DNA of 64,000 nt from CAWJEL01 sp964647255 (GTDB taxonomy: Bacteria; Chloroflexota; Anaerolineae; CG2-30-64-16): the NCBI GenBank assembly GCA_964647255.1, contig CAZYGI010000008.1:19947-83946 (forward strand), given 5' to 3'. Position numbers and translations under genes: made by a program. Under the pieces are notes generated by a model, which was not told the DNA's origin, did no database searches, and saw only the letters and a program-made list of their open reading frames with translations. Positions 26,907 through 34,888 of this stretch are shown here, in pieces; position 1 is the first letter of the stretch; each line of letters opens with the position of its first letter.

Positions 26907-27275
26907 TTAGCGCTTCTTCAGCAGGTCGCGGATCTCGGTCAGCAGCTTTTCCTCGGTCGTCGGGCCGGCGGGGGCAGCCGGGGCCGGCTTCTTCTTCGTC
27001 GCGTTGGCCGCCTTGACGACCAAGAACAACACGAAGGCGATGATCAGGAAGTAGACGATCGCCTGAATGAAGTTGCCGTACTTCAGCGTCGCTTTGCCCA
27101 CCTGGACGCTCAGGCTGGCAAAATCCACGCCGCCCAAGATGATGCCGACTAGCGGCATGATAATGTCGTCAGTCAACGACTTGACGATGGCTCCGAACGC
27201 AGCGCCGATGATCACGGCCACAGCCAGATCCAGGACGTTGCCCTTCATGATGAAGTCCTTAAATTCTTTCCACAT
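26907..27275 (-). CDS. mscL: Large-conductance mechanosensitive channel
   Basis: A 122-residue inner-membrane channel that opens under osmotic stretch. The N-terminal helix KEFKDFIMKGNVLDLAVAVI and first membrane helix with the GAAFGAIV pore segment are typical, followed by the periplasmic loop, the second helix (AIVYFLIIAFVLFLVVKAAN) and a cytoplasmic C-terminal helix (EEKLLTEIRDLLKK). An Ala/Pro/Lys linker precedes the last helix. The start at 27275 has an AAGGAGAAG ribosome site. In-frame codons upstream to 27635 are not MscL. A promoter lies at 27327-27354. Confidence 0.96.
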   Translation of the reverse strand: MWKEFKDFIMKGNVLDLAVAVIIGAAFGAIVKSLTDDIIMPLVGIILGGVDFASLSVQVGKATLKYGNFIQAIVYFLIIAFVLFLVVKAANATKKKPAPAAPAGPTTEEKLLTEIRDLLKKR

Positions 27276-27600
27276 AGCCCTTCTCCTTTGAATGATGTGC
27301 ACGGGAACAAACCCGAGCCTGTCGCTATTATACCGAGATTTGGACAAGATACAAGAACGCCGACGCCGGGAAAGGCAAGCTGCATTCCCCAGACAACCGG
27401 CCAGAAAGGCAGAAACGTCCCGTTTCCCGCAGATGGCATCGGGCAGTGCGTCGGGTGAGCGGATCTGCCGGCGCAGATGACCGGAATCATTTCTCCCGGC
27501 CGCGCACCGCGATAGAATAGGCGGAATCTCGCCTGGCTGATCGCTGAGGGCCTCTTCAGCCGGGGCGAGGCAGCGCGGCCTGAGGAAAGCGAGACTAATC
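27276..27600. other. Divergent intergenic region mscL / hydantoinase (325 bases)
   Basis: Holds the mscL promoter. Nearer the hydantoinase gene, a TAGAAT at 27513-27518 could be a -10 with a weak TTTCTC 17 bases upstream. I see no hairpins, small genes or repeats in the rest. Confidence 0.4.
27327..27354 (-). promoter_or_regulatory. Promoter of mscL
   Basis: Minus strand TTGTAT (27354-27349), 16-base spacer, TATAAT (27332-27327), about 50 bases before the mscL ATG. Confidence 0.55.
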
Positions 27601-29640
27601 GTGAGACTGGCTCTCGGCATTGACACCGGCGGCACCTATACGGATGCAGTCCTGGTGGATCACAGCACCGGTGATGTGTTGGCCGGCGCCAAGGCGTTGA
27701 CCACCCGGCACGACCTGTCCGCCGGCATCGGAAACGCCATTGACGCGGTGTTCCGCGCGGCCGCGGCGCACGAAATCTCTGCGACGCCCGCCGATGTGGT
27801 GCTCGTCGCGCTTTCCACCACCCTGGCGACCAATACCCTGGCCGAGCAACACACCGCGGCCGTCTGCCTGCTGCTCATCGGCTATGACTCGGAGCTGATG
27901 CAGCGCTGGGGCTTTTCACGCGAGCTGGCGACGGGGGATGTGGTCTACCTGCCGGGCGGACACAACGAGCAGGGGAACGAAGCGGCGGCTCTGGATGAAG
28001 CGGCCGCACGAGCGGCGATCCTCGCGCGGCGGGAAATCGTCGAAGCGTTCGCCGTGTCCGGCTACTTCAGCGTGCGGAATCCAAGCCACGAATTGCGCGT
28101 CGCCGCGCTAGTGCGGGAGTTGACCGGCAAGCCGGTGACGTGCGGCCATGAGCTCACCAGCCGGCTCAACGCTGTGCGCCGGGCGACCACAGCCGCGCTC
28201 AACGCGGGTCTGATCCTGCCGTTGACGGACCTGATGGCTCACGTGCGCGCGACCTTGACCGGCCGCGGGATCGAGGCGCCGCTGATGATCGTGCGCGGGG
28301 ATGGCTCGCTGGTGTCGGCGGAGTTCGCCATGGGCCGGCCCATCGAGACGGTTCTCTCCGGCCCCGCGGCCAGCGCGGTCGGGGCCTGGCACCTGGCGCA
28401 ACACGACCGCGCGCGGCTCGACTGCCGCGCTGTCTGGACGGTGGATGTCGGCGGCACCACCACGGATATCGCGGTGCTGCGCGACGGCTGGCCCGTATTG
28501 AACGCTCAGGGCGCCCGCGTGGCCGGCTGGCGCACCATGGTGGAGGCAGTGGACGTGCACACCACCGGACTCGGCGGCGACAGCCATGTCCGCATCGGCG
28601 ACGACCGGCGGCTGCTGATCGGGCCGCGGCGGGCTGTGCCGCTGTGCCTGCTGGCAAGCGAACACCCGGAGATCATCGCCAGGCTGCGCGAGCAGGTCGC
28701 GGCTCCCCGGACGCGCCACGATGCGGAGGCGGCCGATTTCATCGTTGCGGCCCGGCGCCCCGGCAGTCAGTTGGCGCCTGAAGACCAGGCGCTCCTCGCT
28801 CAAATCGCAGCTCACCCGCAATCCATCGCGGAACTGGCCGGCCCGGTGCAGCGCGGGATGCGCCGCCGTATCGCAGATCTGGAACGCCGCGGAGTGGTGC
28901 GTCGCGCAGGCTTCACGCCGACCGATGCACTGCACGTGTTGGGTCAATACCGCCAGTGGGACGCCCAGGCCGCCCAGCTCGGCGCTGAGCTGCTGGCCGC
29001 CGATGAAGGCGCCACGATCGAAGCGTTCTGCCGCGAAGTGGTGGCCGCCTTCTCCCGCCACGTAGCCGAGGAAATCGTGGCGAAAATCCTGGAAGATGAG
29101 ATCGGACGGATGGGCTGGTCAGCCGAGCCGACTGCGGCGCGGCTTTTGCAGCTTGCGTTGGACGAAAGCGCCACGGCATCGGACCTCGACTGCGCCCTCA
29201 CCCTGCGGCGGCCGCTGGTTGCCATCGGCGCACCGGTCTCGGCCTATCTCCCGAGGGTCGCAGAAAAGCTGCACACGACGCTCATCATCCCCACCTACGC
29301 GGAGGTTGCGAACGCGGTGGGAGCAGTGTCAGGCAGCATCGTCCAGCGGATGCATCTGTTGATCAACCCGCTGGATGACCAGGGCGCCGTGCGAGTGCAC
29401 CTGGAGAACGGCGTCCACGACTTCGCCCGGCTCGACGCCGCGGTGGCCTATGCGCAGCAGGTGGCTTCAGCGCAGGTGGAAGCGCTGGCGCGCGCGGCCG
29501 GCGCGGAGCAGGTCGAGGTGCGGATGGTGCGCGAGGATCACATCGCGCCCGTGGCGATCGGCACCAACCAGGAAATCTATCTGGGCACCGAGCTACATTT
29601 CACCGCCGCCGGGCGCCCCAGCCCGGCGCGGCGCGTCTGA
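27601..29640 (+). CDS. Hydantoinase/oxoprolinase family protein (HyuA-like)
   Basis: A 679-residue ATP-dependent hydantoinase/5-oxoprolinase-type enzyme of the ASKHA fold. The N-terminal phosphate loop is LGIDTGGTYTDAVLVD (~3-20), and the central one is VDVGGTTTDIAVLRDG (~280). The middle contains TTTLATNTLAEQHTAAVCLL-like hydantoinase-A N-terminal sequence. It starts at a GTG preceded by GAGGAAAGCGAG. No HyuB partner lies beside it, so it may act alone or with a distant subunit. In context with the downstream dihydropyrimidinase it could take part in hydantoin/allantoin-type ring opening (inference). Confidence 0.85.
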   Translation: MRLALGIDTGGTYTDAVLVDHSTGDVLAGAKALTTRHDLSAGIGNAIDAVFRAAAAHEISATPADVVLVALSTTLATNTLAEQHTAAVCLLLIGYDSELMQRWGFSRELATGDVVYLPGGHNEQGNEAAALDEAAARAAILARREIVEAFAVSGYFSVRNPSHELRVAALVRELTGKPVTCGHELTSRLNAVRRATTAALNAGLILPLTDLMAHVRATLTGRGIEAPLMIVRGDGSLVSAEFAMGRPIETVLSGPAASAVGAWHLAQHDRARLDCRAVWTVDVGGTTTDIAVLRDGWPVLNAQGARVAGWRTMVEAVDVHTTGLGGDSHVRIGDDRRLLIGPRRAVPLCLLASEHPEIIARLREQVAAPRTRHDAEAADFIVAARRPGSQLAPEDQALLAQIAAHPQSIAELAGPVQRGMRRRIADLERRGVVRRAGFTPTDALHVLGQYRQWDAQAAQLGAELLAADEGATIEAFCREVVAAFSRHVAEEIVAKILEDEIGRMGWSAEPTAARLLQLALDESATASDLDCALTLRRPLVAIGAPVSAYLPRVAEKLHTTLIIPTYAEVANAVGAVSGSIVQRMHLLINPLDDQGAVRVHLENGVHDFARLDAAVAYAQQVASAQVEALARAAGAEQVEVRMVREDHIAPVAIGTNQEIYLGTELHFTAAGRPSPARRV

Positions 29641-29821
29641 GCAGCTACTTGAACTCGGCGGTGCCCTTGCGGCACTTGGGCTCTCGGCCTGGCCTCAATA
29701 TCGTTCAAATCAGACCGGATGTGCGCCTGCAGGCGGCCTCTTACCGGCAATAGCCTCGAATCCGGAACTACACAATAAGGCCTGGGGGCTAGCTTTGGGC
29801 CTGGACGCCGTTGTGCCGGAC

Positions 29822-30514
29822 TCAGGCTTTCGGCTTGGCCTTAGGCTTGGAGGCCGTCGCACTCGGCTTGGGCTTGGCTTTCGGTTTGGCCTTGGGCTTG
29901 GACGCCGTCGCGCTGGACTCAGGCTTCGGTTTGGTCTTGGGCTTGGAGGCTGTCGTGCTGGACTCAGGCTTCGGTTTAGCTTTGGGCTTGGAGGCTGTCG
30001 TGCTGGACTCAGGCTTCGGTTTGGCCTTGGGCTTAGTCTTGGGCTTAGAGGCCGTCGTGCCTGGCTTCGGTTTCGGCTTGGAAGAGGAGGACTGCTTGGG
30101 TTTCTTGCCCGTCAAGAGATTGGTCAGGGCCGGTTTCAACATCTCGAGCAACGCCGCGGGGGTCAGCCCTAACTGTTTGGCTAACTGCTCCAACGGCGAA
30201 GCCGCGCCGCTGCTGGCGCTGCCCGCGGCCGGTTTCGGTTTGGGCTTCGCAACAGCGGAACCCAGGAGCGCCCCCAGCACCCCAACCAGATCTGCGGAAC
30301 CTGCCCGGGTCGCCGCCGCACTGTCCGCCGCCGGCTCCGGACTGAGCAAGTGGTCGAGTTCAATGCCGCGGTCGCCCAGTTGCGCGCGAAAGCGGGTCAA
30401 CGTCGCCTCAGGATCCTCTTCTTCACCGTTGAGACGACGCAACAATTCTGCCACCTGGGCAGCAACCTCGGGCGTCTCGGCCTGCCCGGGGTCTGAAAGT
30501 TCGACGTCGGCCAT
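29822..30514 (-). CDS. Protein with Lys-Pro-Ser repeat tail, related to the Gly/Leu-repeat protein
   Basis: A 230-residue protein. The N-terminus (~1-75) is acidic and helical (ETPEVAAQVAELLRRLNGEE). A middle segment (~75-130, DLVGVLGALLGSAV and then ASPLEQLAKQLGLTPAALLE) resembles the repeat and C-terminal helices of the interrupted gene at 20245-21096. The last ~95 residues are a very basic tail of repeated KPKAKPKPESSTTAS units, like histone H1-type tails, so nucleic-acid or polyanion binding is plausible. No named family recognised. A strong ribosome site (aggaggatg) precedes the ATG, and a TATAAT lies about 60 bases upstream on this strand (30577-30582). Confidence 0.75.
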   Translation of the reverse strand: MADVELSDPGQAETPEVAAQVAELLRRLNGEEEDPEATLTRFRAQLGDRGIELDHLLSPEPAADSAAATRAGSADLVGVLGALLGSAVAKPKPKPAAGSASSGAASPLEQLAKQLGLTPAALLEMLKPALTNLLTGKKPKQSSSSKPKPKPGTTASKPKTKPKAKPKPESSTTASKPKAKPKPESSTTASKPKTKPKPESSATASKPKAKPKAKPKPSATASKPKAKPKA

Positions 30515-30658
30515 GACATCCTCCTGCTCGACATGGGATCGGAGAGCGCAGCTTCGAGTTTTACGCTCCCGCCGCGATTATACCTCCTTCCGCACAAATA
30601 CGCGAGTCGTGGCGCGCGGCGTTCGCCTTAAAGTTTGTTCCAAATGACGCGAGGGTGC

Positions 30659-30687
30659 TTGACACCGAGCGCCGGGTGTGATATTCT
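30659..30687 (+). promoter_or_regulatory. Promoter of the GntR/transport operon
   Basis: TTGACA (30659-30664), 17-base spacer, TATTCT (30682-30687): perfect -35, ideal spacing, good -10. It lies about 97 bases before the GntR ATG. Confidence 0.75.
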
Positions 30688-30691
30688 CGCT

Positions 30692-30714
30692 GTCAGATGA
30701 TAGTCGTCAGATGA
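30692..30714. promoter_or_regulatory. Candidate GntR operator (direct repeat)
   Basis: GTCAGATGA occurs at 30692-30700 and again at 30706-30714, with tagtc between, beginning five bases after the -10 element, over the expected transcription start. This is where an autorepressor would sit. Ligand and binder are inferred. Confidence 0.5.
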
Positions 30715-30783
30715 CATACGTCTGTCCACTTGCCTCCTCAGGTCGGCGGACGCAGCTCATCCCATCTGCATCGGCGCAGGAAC

Positions 30784-31587
30784 ATGGTCCGCAGAAACGC
30801 ATCTCTGGCTCAACAAGTCATCGCAGAACTCCTGGCTGACATCAAGGAAGGCCGGGTTGGCCGCGATGGCGGCTCCCTGCCTTCGGAGATTGACCTGAGC
30901 CAACGCTTCCAGGTCAGCCGTGCCACGGTGCGCGAGGCGCTGTCGAAGCTCGAGCTGGCGGGGGTCGTGATCCGGCGGCACGGCGTCGGGACTTTCGTCA
31001 ACTCCCGCATCAGTCATCACCCCGCCGCGGTGCAAGGCTGGGCCGACGAGGCCAACAGCTTCATGGATATGATCCGCGGCGCCGATCATCAAGCCGAGGC
31101 GATCGTTATTGCCACGACGACCCGGACGGCTGACGAAATAGCCGGCGCTCTCGAGGTCCCAGCCGAGAGCTCGGTGCTGTCCATCGAGAAGGTTTTCCTG
31201 GCTTCTTCAGTCCCAGCCATCCATTGCGTTGACATCGTCCCGCTTAGCTTGGTCGAGCCCAGCCTGATCGAGCGCGCGGCCAGCCTGTACACAGCGGCCG
31301 AATCTCCGTATCAGTTTTTGGATCGTTGCTGCCATCGCCACGTGCACCATCAGCAAAGCGAGATCCGAGCGATGCTGGCCGACGAGCGGCTGGCGCGTCT
31401 GCTGCGCTGCGACATCGGCGCCCCCCTCCTGCAAGTGGAAGAGATCGGCTACACGGCGGAGCTTCAGCCGGTCTTTTATGGCCTGAACCACTTTCGCGGC
31501 GATGTGGTGAGTTTCCGGCAGGTGCGCCAACCGGTGTTGAGCATCGGGCCATTTTCAGCGAACTGCGGCTGCGGCGACGCGAAATGA
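30784..31587 (+). CDS. GntR-family (HutC/UTRA type) transcriptional regulator
   Basis: A 267-residue regulator. The N-terminal winged helix (~1-75) has SLPSEIDLSQRFQVSRATVREALSKLEL, and a UTRA ligand-binding domain fills the rest (ending ELQPVFYGLNHFRGDVVSFR). The start at 30784 (MVRRNASLAQQVIAEL) follows GCGCAGGAAC. It heads the operon for the BMP-type importer, and the operator-like repeat over its promoter suggests autoregulation in response to the imported compound or a metabolite. The tail carries two cysteines (CGCGDAK). Role in controlling uptake is inferred from position. Confidence 0.88.
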   Translation: MVRRNASLAQQVIAELLADIKEGRVGRDGGSLPSEIDLSQRFQVSRATVREALSKLELAGVVIRRHGVGTFVNSRISHHPAAVQGWADEANSFMDMIRGADHQAEAIVIATTTRTADEIAGALEVPAESSVLSIEKVFLASSVPAIHCVDIVPLSLVEPSLIERAASLYTAAESPYQFLDRCCHRHVHHQQSEIRAMLADERLARLLRCDIGAPLLQVEEIGYTAELQPVFYGLNHFRGDVVSFRQVRQPVLSIGPFSANCGCGDAK

Positions 31588-31652
31588 TGCGCGGCCGGGC
31601 CGTCCGTGTACCGAGGCGCAGACGCCTCACCTACCGATAGGGAGATACGCTC

Positions 31653-32822
31653 GTGTCAGCCGAAGCATCCGCCCACTCCCGCCGCCCGGCCCGCCGGTCC
31701 TTACACTGGCAGGACATCGCCGTGCGCGCCGCACTGCCGTTATTGGCAGTGTTGATCGCACTGATCGTCGGCGCCATCCTGCTGCTCCTCCTGGGCGCCA
31801 ACCCGCTCACCGCCTACGCCTCCATGATCACCGGGGTGTTCGGCAGCCTGTCCGGCTTCTCGCAGTCGTTCGTGAAGGCGACGCCGCTGCTGCTGGTGGG
31901 CCTGGGCATCTGCATCGCGTTCCGCGCCAGCGTCATCAACATCGGCGCCGAAGGGCAGATCATCCTGGGCGCGGTGATGGGCACCTGGTTCGCCCTCATC
32001 TTCCGCACCTGGCCCGGCTGGCTCCTGCTGCCCAGCACGCTGATCGTCGGCTTCCTCGCCGGGGCCGCCTGGGGCTTCGTCCCGGGCGTCCTCAAGGCCC
32101 GGCTGGGAGTAAACGAAATCTTGAGCACGGTGATGATGAACGTCATCGCCTTGCAACTGATGAACCTGCTGCTCCGCGGGCCGCTCATGGATCCGGCCGG
32201 CGTCACGGCCGGCACCTTCCTGGCGCAGTCCGAGCGGCTGCCGGAGCACGTGTGGCTGTTCCGGCCGGAGTGGCTGCGGCAGACGCAGCTCCACGTGGGC
32301 GCGCTGATCGCGATCCTCATGGCGGTCATCGTCTACATCTTCCTCTGGCGCACCACCATCGGCTACCGCATCCGGGCCGTCGGGTTGAACCCCGATGCCT
32401 CCCGCTACGCGGGCATCCCGGTGCCGTTCTACCAGGCGCTGTCGCTGACCCTGGCGGGCGGGCTGGCGGGGCTGGCGGGGATCGTCGAGGTGCTGGGAAT
32501 CCATCACCGACTGCTGGAGGGGATCACGAGCGGTTACGGGTTTTCCGGTATCGTGGCGGCGCTGTTCGGCGGGCTGCATCCGTTGGGCGCGCTGCCAGCG
32601 TCGTGGCTGTTCGGCAGCCTGCTGGTCGGCGCCGATAAAATGCAGCGGGCCGTCCAGGTGCCCTCGGCGCTGATTGATACGCTGCTGGGGCTCGTCGTGC
32701 TGCTGGTCGTCGGGTCGCAGCGGTGGTCCAACCGGTGGGCTGAGCGGCGGCAGATTGCGGCGGAGACCGCACGGCGAAGGGCAGCAGCCGCCGCGGCGAG
32801 CGGGCAGGAGGGGCAAGCATGA
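31653..32822 (+). CDS. BMP-type ABC transporter permease 1 (YufP/NupP-like)
   Basis: A 389-residue inner-membrane permease with about ten hydrophobic helices. Typical family sequence includes LVGLGICIAFRASVINIGAEGQ and NEILSTVMMNVIALQLMNLL, close to the NupP/YufP nucleoside permeases and more distantly to sugar permeases (BPD_transp_2). It starts at GTG 31653 with a GGGAG ribosome site. The C-terminal 30 residues are Arg/Ala-rich and cytoplasmic. It pairs with the next gene, whose start overlaps its stop. Substrate is likely a nucleoside or purine-like base, judged from the family and the purine-type enzymes downstream. Confidence 0.9.
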   Translation: MSAEASAHSRRPARRSLHWQDIAVRAALPLLAVLIALIVGAILLLLLGANPLTAYASMITGVFGSLSGFSQSFVKATPLLLVGLGICIAFRASVINIGAEGQIILGAVMGTWFALIFRTWPGWLLLPSTLIVGFLAGAAWGFVPGVLKARLGVNEILSTVMMNVIALQLMNLLLRGPLMDPAGVTAGTFLAQSERLPEHVWLFRPEWLRQTQLHVGALIAILMAVIVYIFLWRTTIGYRIRAVGLNPDASRYAGIPVPFYQALSLTLAGGLAGLAGIVEVLGIHHRLLEGITSGYGFSGIVAALFGGLHPLGALPASWLFGSLLVGADKMQRAVQVPSALIDTLLGLVVLLVVGSQRWSNRWAERRQIAAETARRRAAAAAASGQEGQA

Positions 32823-33751
32823 ACGAGGTCGGCACCGTTGCTATCATCGTCGGCATCCTGACGTCGGCCGTGCGGCTGGCGACACCCTATCTGTATGCGG
32901 CCATCGGCGAGGCGTTTGCGCAGACGTCCGGGGTTGTCAACCTGGGCGTGGATGGGATCATGCTGGTCGGCGGGTTGGCCGCCTTCCTGATCGCCCTGAC
33001 CACCGGCAACCTCTTGTTGGCGGTGCTGGCCGCCGCATTCGTCGGCGTGCTGATGGGCCTGCTGATGTCGCTGATCAGCGTCACTCTGAAGGCGGAACAA
33101 GGGATCAGCGGCATCGGCCTTTACATGTTCGGGCTGGGGCTCTCCTCGTTGCTCTTCAAGGTGCTGGTCGGCACGGTCAAAACGGTGCCCGGCTTTCCGA
33201 CCGTGAAGATCCCGCTGCTCGGCGACATCCCGTATCTCGGCCCGATCCTGTTCCAGCACAGCGTCCTGGTGTACGGCGCGTTCCTGCTGGTGCCGGCCGC
33301 CTGGTGGTTCCTCGAAAAGACCACCTGGGGGCTGAAGATTCGCGCGGTCGGCCAGAACCCAGCCGCGGCCGACTCGCTGGGCGTGGACGTGAACCGGATC
33401 CGCTATTTCAGCGTATGCCTGGGCGCGGCGCTGGCCGGGATCGCGGGGGCGTCGCTGTCGGTGGCGCTGCTCAAACTGTTCCAGGAGAACATGACCGCCG
33501 GCATGGGCTTTATCGCCGTGGCCCTGGTCTACTTCGGCGGCTGGCGGCCCCTGGGGATCCTGGGCGGCGCGCTGCTCTTCAGCACCGTGGATGCCATGCA
33601 GCTCTGGATGCAAGTGTTGGGGGTGAAGATCCCGTCCGACGTGGCCGTTATGCTGCCGTACCTGCTCACCATTGCTGCCCTTGCCTTCGCAACGAACCGG
33701 GCGCGCCAGCCCGCCGCGCTCAACGTGCCGTTTGAACGGGGGAGCAACTGA
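32819..33751 (+). CDS. BMP-type ABC transporter permease 2 (YufQ/NupQ-like)
   Basis: A 310-residue permease with eight to ten hydrophobic helices. Family hallmarks are TPYLYAAIGEAFAQTSGVVNLG near the N-terminus, LGVDVNRIRYFSVCLGAALAG, and GMGFIAVALVYFGGWRPLG near the end. It is the second half of the heterodimeric membrane channel with the preceding permease; ATGA overlap implies translational coupling. Forty-nine bases then separate it from the binding-protein gene. Confidence 0.92.
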   Translation: MNEVGTVAIIVGILTSAVRLATPYLYAAIGEAFAQTSGVVNLGVDGIMLVGGLAAFLIALTTGNLLLAVLAAAFVGVLMGLLMSLISVTLKAEQGISGIGLYMFGLGLSSLLFKVLVGTVKTVPGFPTVKIPLLGDIPYLGPILFQHSVLVYGAFLLVPAAWWFLEKTTWGLKIRAVGQNPAAADSLGVDVNRIRYFSVCLGAALAGIAGASLSVALLKLFQENMTAGMGFIAVALVYFGGWRPLGILGGALLFSTVDAMQLWMQVLGVKIPSDVAVMLPYLLTIAALAFATNRARQPAALNVPFERGSN

Positions 33752-33788
33752 CTCTCTCATCTCTATCTCTCATCTCTATCTCATCTTT
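33749..33788. repeat. CTCATCTCTAT tandem units before the binding-protein gene
   Basis: Three to four units of CTCATCTCTATCT in the permease-to-binding-protein gap, ending just before the AGGAGG ribosome site. Confidence 0.6.
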
Positions 33789-33800
33789 AGGAGGAAACCC

Positions 33801-34793
33801 ATGAAAGTTCGCAGTCTGTTGGTCGTTCTCTTGTTGATCACCGTGGTTCTTGCCGGGTGCACTGGCGGCGGCGCCGCCACCACCGGCAAGCCGCTGCGCG
33901 TTGCGGTCGTGATGCCCAGCGCCACCACGGACATGGCGTTCAGCCAGTCCATGTTCTCCGCGCTCAAGGCCATCCAGGCTGAGATGGGCGGCGAGACAAA
34001 GATGGAGATCAAGTACTCCGAGAACATGTTCAAGCTGCCGGACGCTGCGGCAGCGCTCCGTGACTACGCCAGCCAGGGCTTCGACATCGTCATCGGCCAC
34101 GGCTCGCAGTACGGCACCTCGATCCAGGAAGTCGCCAAGGACTTCCCCAAGGTGACCTTCGCCTGGGGCACCGAGGTGAACACCTTCGGTATGGCCAACG
34201 TCTACGCCTACACCGCGGCGGCGGAGGAAGGCGGCTACGTCAACGGCGTGATGGCGGCGATGCTCTCTAAGAGCAAAGTCATCGGCGTGACCGGCCCGGT
34301 AGAGGCTGGCGATGCCAAGACCTACGTGGACGGCTTCACCCAGGGTGTGGCAGCGGTGGATCCCAACATTAAGCTGTCCAAGACCTGGACGGGCTCCTTC
34401 TCCGACGTGGCGAAGATGACCGAGGCGGCGAATACCCACATCGCGGCCGGCGCGGACGTGCTGACCGGCTCGTCGCAGTCGGTGGTCGGCTCCATCGGCG
34501 CGGCCAAGGAAAAAGGCAACGTGCTCTGGTTCGGCACGCAGTCCGACCAGGCCACCCTGGCGCCGGCCAACGTCGTCGCCAGCCAGCAGTACGACTGGAC
34601 CGGCATCGTGAAGCAGATCATCGAGAACCGCAAGAACGGCAAGCTGGGCGGCGAGGCTTTCACCCTCCAGCTCAAGAACGGCGGGCTGAAGATCCAGTAC
34701 AACTCCGGCTACAGCCTCCCGGCCGATGTCAAGGCCGCGGCCGAGAAGGCGATCGCGGGGATCAAGGACGGGACGATCAAGGTCCAGCCGTAA
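33801..34793 (+). CDS. BMP-family substrate-binding lipoprotein
   Basis: A 330-residue lipoprotein with signal KVRSLLVVLLLITVVLAGC and lipobox cysteine at residue 20. The mature part is a Bmp/PnrA-like periplasmic-type fold (LRVAVVMPSATTDMAFSQSM, DIVIGHGSQYGTSIQEVAKD, GVTGPVEAGDAKTYVDGF). This family binds purine nucleosides and related compounds (PnrA, NupN). Start chosen at 33801 after AGGAGGAAACCC. It delivers substrate to the two permeases upstream, powered by the ATPase downstream. Confidence 0.92.
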   Translation: MKVRSLLVVLLLITVVLAGCTGGGAATTGKPLRVAVVMPSATTDMAFSQSMFSALKAIQAEMGGETKMEIKYSENMFKLPDAAAALRDYASQGFDIVIGHGSQYGTSIQEVAKDFPKVTFAWGTEVNTFGMANVYAYTAAAEEGGYVNGVMAAMLSKSKVIGVTGPVEAGDAKTYVDGFTQGVAAVDPNIKLSKTWTGSFSDVAKMTEAANTHIAAGADVLTGSSQSVVGSIGAAKEKGNVLWFGTQSDQATLAPANVVASQQYDWTGIVKQIIENRKNGKLGGEAFTLQLKNGGLKIQYNSGYSLPADVKAAAEKAIAGIKDGTIKVQP

Positions 34794-34798
34794 CACTG

Positions 34799-34873
34799 GA
34801 AAGGATGAAGGATGAGGGATGAAGGATGAAAGCCATCCGTCTTCATCCCTCCGCCTTCATCCTTCATCCTTCG
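34799..34873. repeat. GAAGGATGA tandem units forming a large inverted repeat
   Basis: Left half GGATGAAGGATGAGGGATGA and right half CTTCATCCTTCATCCTTC are mutually complementary short-period arrays, capable of a long hairpin between the binding-protein gene and the ATPase gene. It could reduce transcription into the ATPase, giving the usual excess of binding protein (inference). Confidence 0.65.
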
Positions 34874-34888
34874 TAACAAGGTGTTCCC

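Noticed and set aside
27460..27600. Riboswitch-like structure before the hydantoinase gene
   Set aside because: I could find no convincing set of stems or known conserved core; only a weak promoter candidate remains.
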